Source: Roseibacillus sp.
GTDB lineage: Bacteria; Verrucomicrobiota; Verrucomicrobiia; Verrucomicrobiales; Akkermansiaceae
DNA length: 43,811 nucleotides
Reading direction: 5' to 3'
Assembly: GCA_028821775.1 (NCBI GenBank)
Contig: JAPKFB010000041.1
Span: 1 to 43,811 of the forward strand
Both the position numbers and the translations under genes were made by a program. This document shows positions 27,046-36,045 of this stretch, piece after piece; positions within the stretch are counted from its first letter, which is position 1, and every line of letters starts with the position of its first letter. The notes beneath the pieces are model-generated. The model was not told the DNA's origin. It made no database searches and worked only from the letters and a program-made list of their open reading frames with translations.

Positions 27046-29154
27046 ATGACACCCCTGCGTTCAATCGCTTGCAGCTTCATTACTGCTACGGCGGCACTCC
27101 TTGTATGGCCCACGGCCCATGGCCAAACTGCCAAACTGGAGAAATTTGAGCCATCCAATGTGTACTTTCAGGCTTGGCTCACCCTGCGCGAAGGCGATAA
27201 GGCAAAAAACGAAGGGAAATTCCTTGAAGCCTTCAACCGTTACGACAAGGCCAAGAAACTCTTTGATTCAGTCGCGCTCTATCACCCGGACTTCAAGGCC
27301 GACTTGGTAAAAACCCGGCAGGAGTCCACCGCCGAAGCGATGGGCCTCATTAAGGACCGTGCTCTCGCGGAACATCAGAAACTCACTCGACGTTCCAATG
27401 ACCTGGCGGAAAGCCCCAACGCTCCAACTCTCCGAAAAGACTTCGTGATCCCAACTCTCAGCAAGGAAGATCAACGAAAGATTAAAGCCCTTCAACAACA
27501 GATTGGTCAGTACAATTCAGAACTCCAGGTCGCCCGTTCTGATCGCGATGCCAACGCGGTCAGACTACGTAAGGCTCTCAAGGAACTCGAGGGTCAACGC
27601 GATCGCATGGCTCGCGCCCCGGTCGCCGGCCAACTTCAGGATCTCAACTCCCGCATCTCCAAAGTGGAACGAGAACGCGACGCCATGGCCGGAACATTGC
27701 GTGAAAGCCGGAGAGAGCACCAGCAGATCCAGATCAAGCTCGGCACTGCGGAGGCAGATTCCGCCGCCGCTCAAGAGCGCGCCGCCGAGTTGCAAAAACT
27801 GGTCGAAGTTCAACAATCCGCCTCCAAACAGGTGGTCGAGGGCTTGCGCCGCCAACTCAAGGAGCTCAGGGCGACGGTCGGGGAGAAAGACAAGCAACTC
27901 TCCGAACTTCAGGCTCACAATGCCGAACTCGACAAGCAATTACAGGAAGCGCACTCCGAGATCCTCGACCTTCGCGACGAGCGCGATGCCCTGCTCGCTG
28001 AACGGGACCAGATGGCGGCGTTGCTCAAACTCAATGAAAGCGAGCGCGTCCGGTTGCTCATCAAACAGAACATGGAACTAGGTCGCAATCTCAAGACCGC
28101 CAGCGATCGCTTGATCGAAGTCCACTCCGACAACAATGCCACCCAGGACGACCTCATTGAAGCAAAGCGCGACATCGCTCATGCCAAAGGACGCTTGATC
28201 GATTTTCAACGCGAAAACGCATCCCAGAAAAATCGTCTTTCGAAACTCGAAGAGCGCTTGCGCCATGCTGGCAACGATCTCGAAACCGGCCTCAAGAACA
28301 CGGCGGTCGACCCTAAGGGTCGCGAGGAGATGGAAATGCTCCGCGGGATCATTTCTCGCCAATTGCGCGTCCAGGAACACCGCAAACTCTCCAAGGAGGC
28401 CGTCATGACTGAAGTAAGGCGCATGGCCAAGGAGGACAACATCCTCATCCCCCAACTCAATGGCCTCTTTGAACAGGAACTCCGCCTCACCGCGGAGGAG
28501 AGCGAACTCATCAAGGAATTCAAGATCGACGAAGACTTCATCTTTTCGGATCGCCCGAATCGCCGCGAGTTCGTCAATGCCGGCCAGGAACTCCAGCAAA
28601 GCATTAGCATCAAGGACAAGGTCGCCCGACGGGCCTATGCCAATGAGCGTTTCCTAGCTGCCCGCGAAGTCTTCGAATCAATCCTCGCCGAGCATCCAGG
28701 ACATGTGGAGACCATCCTGAATCTTGGAGTCGTGCACGTGAAGAACAACGAGATCCCGCTCGCGATCGACTCCTTCAACAACGCCATCGTGATTCGCGGT
28801 GAGAACCTCCCCTTTGCCCAGTTCATGCTCGGGGTTTGTCACTATCGACTCGGAGAATTTCAGGAATCGAATACATATTTACGCAAGTCCCTCGAACTCG
28901 AAAACGACAACGCACAGGCATACATTTTCCTCGGAAGCGTTGCAGGTCGCGAGATGAAACATGAGGAGGCCGAGGTCCATTTTAAGACCGCAATCAGCAT
29001 CGATCCAACGCTGGCACAACCATACTACAATCTCGCAGTCATCTATCTGGACAAGGGCGACAAGCAGGAGGCTCTCAAATACTATCGCGAAGCTCTCAAG
29101 CGCGGCGCCGACCCGAACCTCAAATTCGAGGCCAGTCTTGCGATGCGCAATTAA
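27046..29154 (+). CDS. Secreted coiled-coil/TPR protein
   Basis: This 702-residue exported protein has no assigned enzymatic function. The signal peptide is about residues 1-26 (ACSFITATAALLVWPTAHG, cleavage before QT). One TPR-like hairpin lies near 40-75. A long Glu/Gln/Arg-rich coiled coil runs about 150-415, with heptad-like stretches such as ALQQQIGQYNSELQVARSDR. A helical linker follows, then about five tandem TPRs (525-700; for example AEHPGHVETILNLGVVHVKN and LAQPYYNLAVIYLDKGDK). Such proteins usually serve as scaffolds in the periplasm or at the envelope. It starts with ATG at 27046 without a clear Shine-Dalgarno. Its stop is 7 bases from the stop of the convergent alpha-2-macroglobulin gene. 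Confidence 0.9.
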   Translation: MTPLRSIACSFITATAALLVWPTAHGQTAKLEKFEPSNVYFQAWLTLREGDKAKNEGKFLEAFNRYDKAKKLFDSVALYHPDFKADLVKTRQESTAEAMGLIKDRALAEHQKLTRRSNDLAESPNAPTLRKDFVIPTLSKEDQRKIKALQQQIGQYNSELQVARSDRDANAVRLRKALKELEGQRDRMARAPVAGQLQDLNSRISKVERERDAMAGTLRESRREHQQIQIKLGTAEADSAAAQERAAELQKLVEVQQSASKQVVEGLRRQLKELRATVGEKDKQLSELQAHNAELDKQLQEAHSEILDLRDERDALLAERDQMAALLKLNESERVRLLIKQNMELGRNLKTASDRLIEVHSDNNATQDDLIEAKRDIAHAKGRLIDFQRENASQKNRLSKLEERLRHAGNDLETGLKNTAVDPKGREEMEMLRGIISRQLRVQEHRKLSKEAVMTEVRRMAKEDNILIPQLNGLFEQELRLTAEESELIKEFKIDEDFIFSDRPNRREFVNAGQELQQSISIKDKVARRAYANERFLAAREVFESILAEHPGHVETILNLGVVHVKNNEIPLAIDSFNNAIVIRGENLPFAQFMLGVCHYRLGEFQESNTYLRKSLELENDNAQAYIFLGSVAGREMKHEEAEVHFKTAISIDPTLAQPYYNLAVIYLDKGDKQEALKYYREALKRGADPNLKFEASLAMRN

Positions 29155-29161
29155 GCGACTC

Positions 29162-32100
29162 TCAGGGGCGCTCTCGCACGATCAACTTCATCTCGTCTGA
29201 ATTGCCCCGTAACTCCGGGGCATACATTCCGACCACCCGTGCGGGCAATGCGCTGAACTTTCCGGGAATCTCAGCCCGCAATCGATAACTCAAGTTGTGT
29301 CGACCACGCGGGAGCTCCCTCACAAAGAGGGCCACTTTCTCGTCTCGGTATTCCACAAAGGAGGCGAGGCCTCCCTCGCGACTGTTTCCGCTGCGGACCT
29401 CTACCGCTTCCAATCCAGCTGCCTTCCGATCCTCAAAGAGGAGATAGCTATAGTCATTCTTGCTCTCCACCGAGAGCTCCACTTCTATCAAGTCGCCACT
29501 CTCCACGCTCCCTCCAACCGCCAGCTTGACGCGCTCGTATTTTTCCTTCCGCTCTTTGAGCGCCTGGCCTCTCGATCCGGCAACATCCTGCAGCGCCTTG
29601 ACCGGAATCAATTTGTAGAGAGTCCGTTCCACCTTGACTTCCAATCCCGCCTTTTTCAGGAACTCCTCCTTGCTGAAAACGGTGAGGTAGACATTGGCAT
29701 AGAGAGGCCCCACCCCGCGCTTGCGCAATTCGACACGGTGGGCTCCGGTTCCGATCACATCCCCCGCAACCACTGCCGTGCCATCAAAGCTGAAGAGATT
29801 CTCCTTCGTGATTCTCACGGTCTTGAGAACCTTCCCATCCAGAACGACATCCACCTCCATTTCCGGGCTGTCTTCCTTGCTCGCTCGGAGGTAGTCCGAA
29901 ATCGCTTCAATGCAATAGGCCGTGTCGCGGGTTGATCTCCAGTAAGTCGCATTCTTGCGATTGTTGACCAGATACTTCACCAGTCCACTTGCCTGAGGAC
30001 TCCGGGGTTTGGCCGCCGCCAGCAATTTTAAATACCAGGCATGGGCCTCGAACTCGCTGCCATACCAGTGCCACCAGTAGCCGCCATTCCCCAACTCCAA
30101 CCAGGCGGTCTGATTCTCGTCGTCCAGCTCTAGAAACTGCTCGATATTGGTGATCACTGCATCGCGCTTTTCGTGTTCCTTGCTGCGATGCAATTCGAGT
30201 CCAAGCAGGCACTTGCCATAGACCGGAAGCTGCACCTTGTCGCGGTAGAGGAATCCCAACATCTCCTCGTCATCTTCTCCCGCTTCACCAAGGACGCGAC
30301 GCACGAGTGCGTCCTGCGCATCGGCCCGCTGCTTGGTATTCTTCCTGCGCTTCTTCCACATCCGAATGCGCTCCGCTTCCTTCCCTTCGTGCTTCTTCAA
30401 CCACGCCACCCCACGCTTCAGCATCTCGGCCTGCACCTTGGCACCATTCGCCCTGGCCACCGTCAAGCCATGCACCACCACCGCAGTGGTGTGAGGATAG
30501 GATCTCTCCCCATAAGCCGAAAACCATCCCCATCCCCCGTCGTGATTCTGCATTTCACGCAAGCGCTTCACCCCCTTGCGCACCATTTTATCGACCTCGT
30601 CCTTGTCCCAGACAGGATTCTCCTGCCACCGTTTCCACTGTGCCGCCCGGCCCTGCGCACCCCCGATTTCCTGCGGATTGAGATTCACCCGCTTGTTCTT
30701 CACCGCCTGCAGGTCCACCTGCATGTCTTGGAGAAGTCGTTGCGTGATGACGGTCGGAACAAAGCGATTCAAGGTCTGCTCGGTGCAACCGTAGGGATAG
30801 TTCGCGAGATAGGGAAGGGCATCAACCATCGCTCCCGCCACCGTCGGGGAATAACGAATCTCAAGACGCGTTTGATCCGGGCGGCGCTCGGCAGGAACCT
30901 CGAAATCAATCACCGCCTTGCTGCCGTCCGGCCTGATCGCGCGACTCCAGGACTCCGTCCGCGACATCCCGTGGACATAGACCGGAAAGGTCATCTCCAT
31001 CGCATCGGAATCGTCGGAAGCGATCGCCTTCATGCGCACCGTCACTTCACCTTCCGTCTTGGCCACCGTCAACCAGTCAATTCTCTTCTCGCCCCCCGCC
31101 GGAATCACAATACGGGAGGAGGAGGACCCGAGGGAGTGGAGGGTGCCGCCCTCCAATTCCAGAGAAACATCCACCTCTTTGGCGACGTCATGGTAGTTGT
31201 GTACCACTGCACTCAAAACCACTTCGTCGCTCTCGACAAAGAAACGCGGAGCCTGCAGGCGCACGATGAGATCCTTACTCGTAATGACCTCGGCCGAGCC
31301 CTCTCCCACCCGCGTGCCATGTCCCAGGGCCCATACCTTCACCTTCCAGGTCGTGAGATTGTCCGGATACTCAACTTCGATCTCGGCTTCCCCCAATTCA
31401 TTGGTGGTCACCGAACCCGCCCACTTGATCAGGTCGGCAAATTCAGAACGGACCACCACTGCAGGTGCCCGCTTCTTCCCCGCAACGTCCATGGCCTCCA
31501 TGGGCGCGATTTCGGAATCTTCCAGGGAACGCTCGTCGCGGGAGGCCATTCGCGCCATCGGTGCCGCCGCTTTCAGTCCCCCTCCCCCTCCCCCGTCCAA
31601 GCCCCTTCGCCCAAACTCGGCCAAATTAGCCCCGAATCGTCCTAGCGTCTGCATCGCAATGGCCTTGATCTTGTTGATGTTGCCTCCACTCAAATACTGA
31701 GAGTGCGTGAGCCCGTAGTTGCTCACCGCCCGCTTCCAGGACCAGAAAAACTCTCGAATGTTGCCCACGTTTGACCCGCCCGAAACATACTCAAGACTCT
31801 TGTCATAGACAGTCACCACCGCGGTGCCTTCATACGGCTCACCATGTTCGTCTTTCAGTCGCAGCTTGAGGGTCCCTTTTTCGCGAGGCTTGTACTTCGT
31901 CTTTGCGGGTTCGACCTCGACCCTCAAAAGCCGCTTCACCGGGGGCAAGACGATCTGCTTGGTCTCCAGCACAACCCGCCCATTCGAAAACGTGATCGCC
32001 TGCACGAAAATATTGGGCATGTCCCCCTGGGAAAGCTTGATCGAGACCTCTTTCGATTTCCCCTCGATCCGAATCATGCGCAACTCCTCGGCGGTTCTCC

Positions 32101-35100
32101 CGTTACTCCGCACCAACAAGAGCACGGTGCTTCCCTTTTGATTTGCATTCACGAGAAGCTTCGCCTCGTCGCCTGGCTGGTATTCCTTCTTATCCAGCAC
32201 TAGCTCGAGCGCATTGAACCGGCTTCCCGATCCGTCGTCATCCACCTTGCGCACCACGAAGACAGTGCCTCCCTCTTCCTTGTTCCCCTTCTCATCAGTC
32301 AGGGTGACCGCAAAGCGATACTGCCCCGCCGCCGGGGCCTTGAAACGGAACACCCCTTCTCCAGTCAAGCTCGGTTGCAACTTGAACCCTTCGATTCTCT
32401 CTTCCTTGACCTTGCCCCCGGCATCCAAGCGCACTCGGTAGAGGTCTGCGACGCCGGTCACTTTCACCTCACGCCCATCCAGGGTCTTGGCGGTGAAGGA
32501 TGCGTTAATCGTGCCGCCAGGCCGCGCAAATCCCTGGTCGAGCCACACCGTGGTCGTGAAGGGCCGCCGCGCAGCCAGGACATTCCCCTTGCCGTAGATC
32601 GCCCGCCGCGAGGAGTCGACGACCTCGGCTGAGATCTCATAGCGGTGGTCCATGTCCCCGTGCACCAACTTGGCAATGGCAGTCTCGATCACCACCTTCA
32701 CCATTCCATCCGCGCCGATCTGATACTCCCGCTCCAGAACCAGCTCCGGTGGAGTCCAGCGCCCCCGTCCCACCCAGCTTGGCACCGGGGTTCGGCAACC
32801 CCAGCGGCCCCAACCGGGATACCAGTCATAGTCCCGGCCAAACCACCAGTAGCCCTCGCCATACAACCAGTCCCATTGACCCCGCGGAAACCAGCGCTGG
32901 GTGTGACTGTAACGCTGCACCTTCACTTTTACCGTTCCCTCACTGACTGGTGCTCCGTGATAGTAGGTGGCGATCACCTCTGCCTCAATTTCCTCCCCAA
33001 GCCTCACCGGCTTGGTCGGGGCCTTGATCGTCACCTCAAACTCGGGCTTCTTGTACTCCTCCACCCGGAACTGCACGCTCCCGCCCGGCACATCGCCCTT
33101 GAGATGGACATAGTATTGTCCCAGCCGCGCATCGGCGGGCAGCACGTAATCCAACTCGACCCCCCCAAATTCATCCGTACGCAGATTCTTCACTTCCTCC
33201 ACCTTCCCGTCGGATTGATGGTGAATCTCCACCGTGCATCTCTTGTTCGCGTGCAGGGAGACATCGCCCAGATCATACTTCGCCGTTCTTGCCCAAAACT
33301 TCAGGTGCACCTTCTGTTCCGGCCGATACACTGGGCGATCGGTCAAGCCATAGGCGCGTGCCAAATCGAGGCGATCGACATGATAGTCTCTCCATCGGTG
33401 AGAGTGAAAACCCAGCAAGGCGCGTCGCTGATCGGCTCCGCGCGCAACCGCCATCCACTGGTAGGCAGGATCCAGGCTCTCCTTGCCCAACAACAAGGAA
33501 CCATCGGCACCGATTTGCTTTGTGACCCGCTTGGTTTTGACATCAAACTTCCGGAGCAGCCCCTTGGCTCCCTTGCGATAGATCACCCGGTATCCGAAAA
33601 ACTCGATTTCCCCACTCAGCGGAGTGCCCGCTTTGCTCTCACCGAAATAGACCAGCTTCCCGTCCTTCAGTTGCTGCGTCACGAGTGCGCTGTCGCTGAT
33701 CCAAACCACGGTCCAGGAGGTGTTTCCCTCTCCGGACTTGGCCTCGAGCAGGTAGGCGCCCGCTTTCCGGGTTGGTAATTCAATTTGAACCCGGGTATCC
33801 CAGTGCCCCTCTCGCGGAGTGAGATCCAACCTCCAGTCCTTCACCTTCTGGTCGAGATACTTCTTTTGGTTGTCCTGCACCAGACGCTGACCGATCGCAC
33901 CGATGTTGATGGTCTTTTGATCGATCTTCCGGGGATTGCTCTCCAAGTGGCGGAAGAGATCACTCACCACCTTGTCGACCTTCAGCGAGTGGAGACTGAG
34001 GCGGACTTCCCGGGCGTTGCGGTACACGAAGTCGACCAGGATCTTCTCCCCAGCCTGATACATTGAAGCGGACTCGAAGCGCCCCCAATCATGCTGAATT
34101 TGGTTCAGCAATTTCTGGCGGTGATTTTCATGCCCCTTGCCATGAACCTCGATCACGCGATTGAGTTCTACCGCAGCTTGTTGGTACTGACGCCGATCAA
34201 GAAAGACCTGCACTAGAAGATCTCCTGCGCTCGTATTGGAGCCCACTCCTCGAGAAAGCTGACGCAGGAGAGGAATGAACTGGTAGTCCTGGGGCAAGTG
34301 AAAACGCTTCACTCCCGCGGCCAGACTCGCGATGGTCTCACTCTCCTTCAAGGTGTGAACCTGCAGAATTCCCTCCGCCTCATCCGGGTCGCTCTGCCTC
34401 CACCAGCCGTAGCCGGACAGGGTCCGCACTCCATAGTGTTGCACGAGGAACTGGGCCCATTGATTCTCCACCAGGGACTTCCCCGCCGGGAGAATTCGAA
34501 CTGATTCGGCAATTGCCCAGCGCCATCGTTCACCATCGTTGCGCGCTCCTTCCCATGACTTCGGCACCGAAATCACGAGGATATTGCCCTCCTCATCAAC
34601 CGGCGCTCCGGAGCCACTCGAGCGCCCCGCCTCCTCGCCATAATCTGGGAGCATCTTCAGCGGAGTCAGCACTCCCAGCCCCCAAACCTGGTGGCGCCCC
34701 ATTCGTCCCATCTGAACGAGCCGCGCAAGCTCTTCGTGCATCCCTGCCCGATTGTTCGCGTCTGCCTGATCTGCCCCCTTCTCAATCGCCATGCGCATAA
34801 GCTGAATGGCCCGCACTCGATCACGATCTGCGCACCCGATATACTGACCCCCTCCCCGATGGTTGCCGCGTCGAAACTCCCCATCCAGGAGATAGCCCCA
34901 ATGCTGGCTATGCCAATAGGAGCGCGCAGCCTGCCGCAGGAGGGCCCAATTCTCCGGATGATCCGCCACTGCTTCCTCGATCAGGGCATCCACCTCGCTC
35001 GTTTGCTTCAAGTGGGCGACTTCGTTGAACGCGTGCTCCAGGTCCTTCCACGACTGGGAGTCATCGGATTGCCCCAAGAGCTTGCGATCAAGCTCAAGGG

Positions 35101-35230
35101 CGTCCTTCCAGTTACCTTGTTTGCGAAATTTCTCCGCCTCTTTCCGCGTTTCGACCTTGGAAATGTCCTCTTGAGCGTGGGCGACGGACAAGGAGACCAG
35201 GAGGGCAATGAGGGCTGCTTTCATGTTCAT
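29162..35230 (-). CDS. Secreted alpha-2-macroglobulin family protein with thioester
   Basis: Bacterial alpha-2-macroglobulins trap attacking proteases: cleavage of a bait region triggers a large shape change, and a thioester couples covalently to the protease. I start at ATG 35230 (2022 residues, MNMKAALIALLVSLSVAHA signal peptide, no lipobox). The frame is open to 35458, but that extension overlaps the DUF3820 gene. Order: TPR-like N-terminal helices about 20-300; MG domains with the A2M_N stretch LTDRPVYRPEQKVHLKFW; a Trp-rich insert about 775-826; a bait-like Gly-rich region near 1213; the A2M domain (AGSVTTNELGEAEIEVEYPD); the thioester motif Gly1481-Cys-Thr-Glu-Gln1485; the helical toroid (QNHDGGWGWF); and a receptor-like C-terminal domain. 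No pbpC-type penicillin-binding partner gene is adjacent. A 10-C tract lies 12 bases upstream of the start. Confidence 0.95.
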   Translation of the reverse strand: MNMKAALIALLVSLSVAHAQEDISKVETRKEAEKFRKQGNWKDALELDRKLLGQSDDSQSWKDLEHAFNEVAHLKQTSEVDALIEEAVADHPENWALLRQAARSYWHSQHWGYLLDGEFRRGNHRGGGQYIGCADRDRVRAIQLMRMAIEKGADQADANNRAGMHEELARLVQMGRMGRHQVWGLGVLTPLKMLPDYGEEAGRSSGSGAPVDEEGNILVISVPKSWEGARNDGERWRWAIAESVRILPAGKSLVENQWAQFLVQHYGVRTLSGYGWWRQSDPDEAEGILQVHTLKESETIASLAAGVKRFHLPQDYQFIPLLRQLSRGVGSNTSAGDLLVQVFLDRRQYQQAAVELNRVIEVHGKGHENHRQKLLNQIQHDWGRFESASMYQAGEKILVDFVYRNAREVRLSLHSLKVDKVVSDLFRHLESNPRKIDQKTINIGAIGQRLVQDNQKKYLDQKVKDWRLDLTPREGHWDTRVQIELPTRKAGAYLLEAKSGEGNTSWTVVWISDSALVTQQLKDGKLVYFGESKAGTPLSGEIEFFGYRVIYRKGAKGLLRKFDVKTKRVTKQIGADGSLLLGKESLDPAYQWMAVARGADQRRALLGFHSHRWRDYHVDRLDLARAYGLTDRPVYRPEQKVHLKFWARTAKYDLGDVSLHANKRCTVEIHHQSDGKVEEVKNLRTDEFGGVELDYVLPADARLGQYYVHLKGDVPGGSVQFRVEEYKKPEFEVTIKAPTKPVRLGEEIEAEVIATYYHGAPVSEGTVKVKVQRYSHTQRWFPRGQWDWLYGEGYWWFGRDYDWYPGWGRWGCRTPVPSWVGRGRWTPPELVLEREYQIGADGMVKVVIETAIAKLVHGDMDHRYEISAEVVDSSRRAIYGKGNVLAARRPFTTTVWLDQGFARPGGTINASFTAKTLDGREVKVTGVADLYRVRLDAGGKVKEERIEGFKLQPSLTGEGVFRFKAPAAGQYRFAVTLTDEKGNKEEGGTVFVVRKVDDDGSGSRFNALELVLDKKEYQPGDEAKLLVNANQKGSTVLLLVRSNGRTAEELRMIRIEGKSKEVSIKLSQGDMPNIFVQAITFSNGRVVLETKQIVLPPVKRLLRVEVEPAKTKYKPREKGTLKLRLKDEHGEPYEGTAVVTVYDKSLEYVSGGSNVGNIREFFWSWKRAVSNYGLTHSQYLSGGNINKIKAIAMQTLGRFGANLAEFGRRGLDGGGGGGLKAAAPMARMASRDERSLEDSEIAPMEAMDVAGKKRAPAVVVRSEFADLIKWAGSVTTNELGEAEIEVEYPDNLTTWKVKVWALGHGTRVGEGSAEVITSKDLIVRLQAPRFFVESDEVVLSAVVHNYHDVAKEVDVSLELEGGTLHSLGSSSSRIVIPAGGEKRIDWLTVAKTEGEVTVRMKAIASDDSDAMEMTFPVYVHGMSRTESWSRAIRPDGSKAVIDFEVPAERRPDQTRLEIRYSPTVAGAMVDALPYLANYPYGCTEQTLNRFVPTVITQRLLQDMQVDLQAVKNKRVNLNPQEIGGAQGRAAQWKRWQENPVWDKDEVDKMVRKGVKRLREMQNHDGGWGWFSAYGERSYPHTTAVVVHGLTVARANGAKVQAEMLKRGVAWLKKHEGKEAERIRMWKKRRKNTKQRADAQDALVRRVLGEAGEDDEEMLGFLYRDKVQLPVYGKCLLGLELHRSKEHEKRDAVITNIEQFLELDDENQTAWLELGNGGYWWHWYGSEFEAHAWYLKLLAAAKPRSPQASGLVKYLVNNRKNATYWRSTRDTAYCIEAISDYLRASKEDSPEMEVDVVLDGKVLKTVRITKENLFSFDGTAVVAGDVIGTGAHRVELRKRGVGPLYANVYLTVFSKEEFLKKAGLEVKVERTLYKLIPVKALQDVAGSRGQALKERKEKYERVKLAVGGSVESGDLIEVELSVESKNDYSYLLFEDRKAAGLEAVEVRSGNSREGGLASFVEYRDEKVALFVRELPRGRHNLSYRLRAEIPGKFSALPARVVGMYAPELRGNSDEMKLIVRERP

Positions 35231-35242
35231 GGTGATCAATTT

Positions 35243-35252
35243 GGGGGGGGGG
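35243..35252 (+). repeat. G10/C10 homopolymer upstream of the alpha-2-macroglobulin start
   Basis: Ten consecutive G on the plus strand (C10 on the coding strand) lie 12 bases upstream of the ATG at 35230. Tracts of this length are prone to slipped-strand length change, so this could alter leader or promoter spacing. No promoter was identified around it. Confidence 0.85.
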
Positions 35253-35348
35253 ATTTGAACCGAATCTCGCCGTATGCGCTCCCCGCTCACTGGAGAGACA
35301 CCCTTCGAGGGAAATACTTTGTTCCACATCCCAGAATTTACGATTTCT

Positions 35349-35681
35349 TTACGCCTCACGATCCTCATCTTCGAAGTCGATGACACGCGATCGACGCTTT
35401 CGAAGCCTCGTGTGCCCGCCATTCCGCACCCGGAGGGGTTGAAATACCGCGTCCGCACCGCTCTGCTTCACCTCAAAGACCATTGCCATCAACTCTCCCA
35501 GGCGACCTTTCGGAAACCCCCGTTCCTGAAACCAGACCAAATATTCCGAGGGCAGGTCCATGATCGGGACCCCGCTTGGGGGGTAGTCCTTCGGTCCAAA
35601 TTTCCCGAAGGGCATGTAAGTTCTCCCGATCTCTTCCAAGAGATTGCGCATGTCCTCACGATCGATCTCAGTGAACTCCAC
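35349..35681 (-). CDS. DUF3820 family protein
   Basis: This 110-residue cytoplasmic protein starts with GTG at 35681. Residues about 20-75 match the small DUF3820 family, with the hallmark stretches YMPFGKFGP, DLPSEYLVWFQERGFPKG and LGELMAMVFEVKQSG. The C-terminal tail is basic then acidic (RLRKRRSRVIDFEDEDREA). The family has been annotated as putative quorum-sensing-regulated virulence factor, but its biochemistry is unknown and I infer none here. An alternative start is Met11 at 35651. It is transcribed in the same direction as the alpha-2-macroglobulin gene, 118 bases upstream of that start. Confidence 0.85.
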   Translation of the reverse strand: MEFTEIDREDMRNLLEEIGRTYMPFGKFGPKDYPPSGVPIMDLPSEYLVWFQERGFPKGRLGELMAMVFEVKQSGADAVFQPLRVRNGGHTRLRKRRSRVIDFEDEDREA

Positions 35682-36045
35682 CGGGCGATCTCAGCACAAC
35701 AATCCGGGTCCTGAAAGGAGCAAAGAATGGGCCCAACTGCTCAATTCGACCCCTGCTTGACACCCTCCCATCGCCATAGGACCGGAACGCTAACCTTCTC
35801 CCCATCCCGTGGAAAGCTCACCCCCCCCTTGACCATGAGGCACCCGCAGATCACCACCGTCCCTGAGTTCCGTCTCCAGAAACTGGTCTTTGTAAAGATC
35901 CGCCGCTTGAAGTGATGGAGCATATTCGGCTCGATTACATGTTTCCCGAGGAAGGGCCAACTTGCCTTGGGGTAGGAATCCCCCAACCAGTGGAACACTC
36001 AGAATCCGAAGTCCACTGCCAGAATGACGATCCACGAGCTTTGAA
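35682..36045. other. Gene-free stretch between DUF3820 and dinB genes
   Basis: About 364 bp with no confident gene. Two minus-strand frames (35741-35998 and 35790-36035) are open and cross a C8/G8 run at 35821-35828 where one could switch to the other. Neither frame has a recognised domain. It may be a small decayed gene or chance. Confidence 0.4.

Noticed and set aside
35251..35262. tRNA-like T-arm sequence (minus GGTTCAAATCC)
   Set aside because: The flanking bases do not form a T-stem, and no anticodon or acceptor stem could be built around it.
35231..35458. 76-codon upstream extension of the alpha-2-macroglobulin
   Set aside because: It overlaps the DUF3820 gene, reads through the C10 tract and would bury the signal peptide that begins at 35230.
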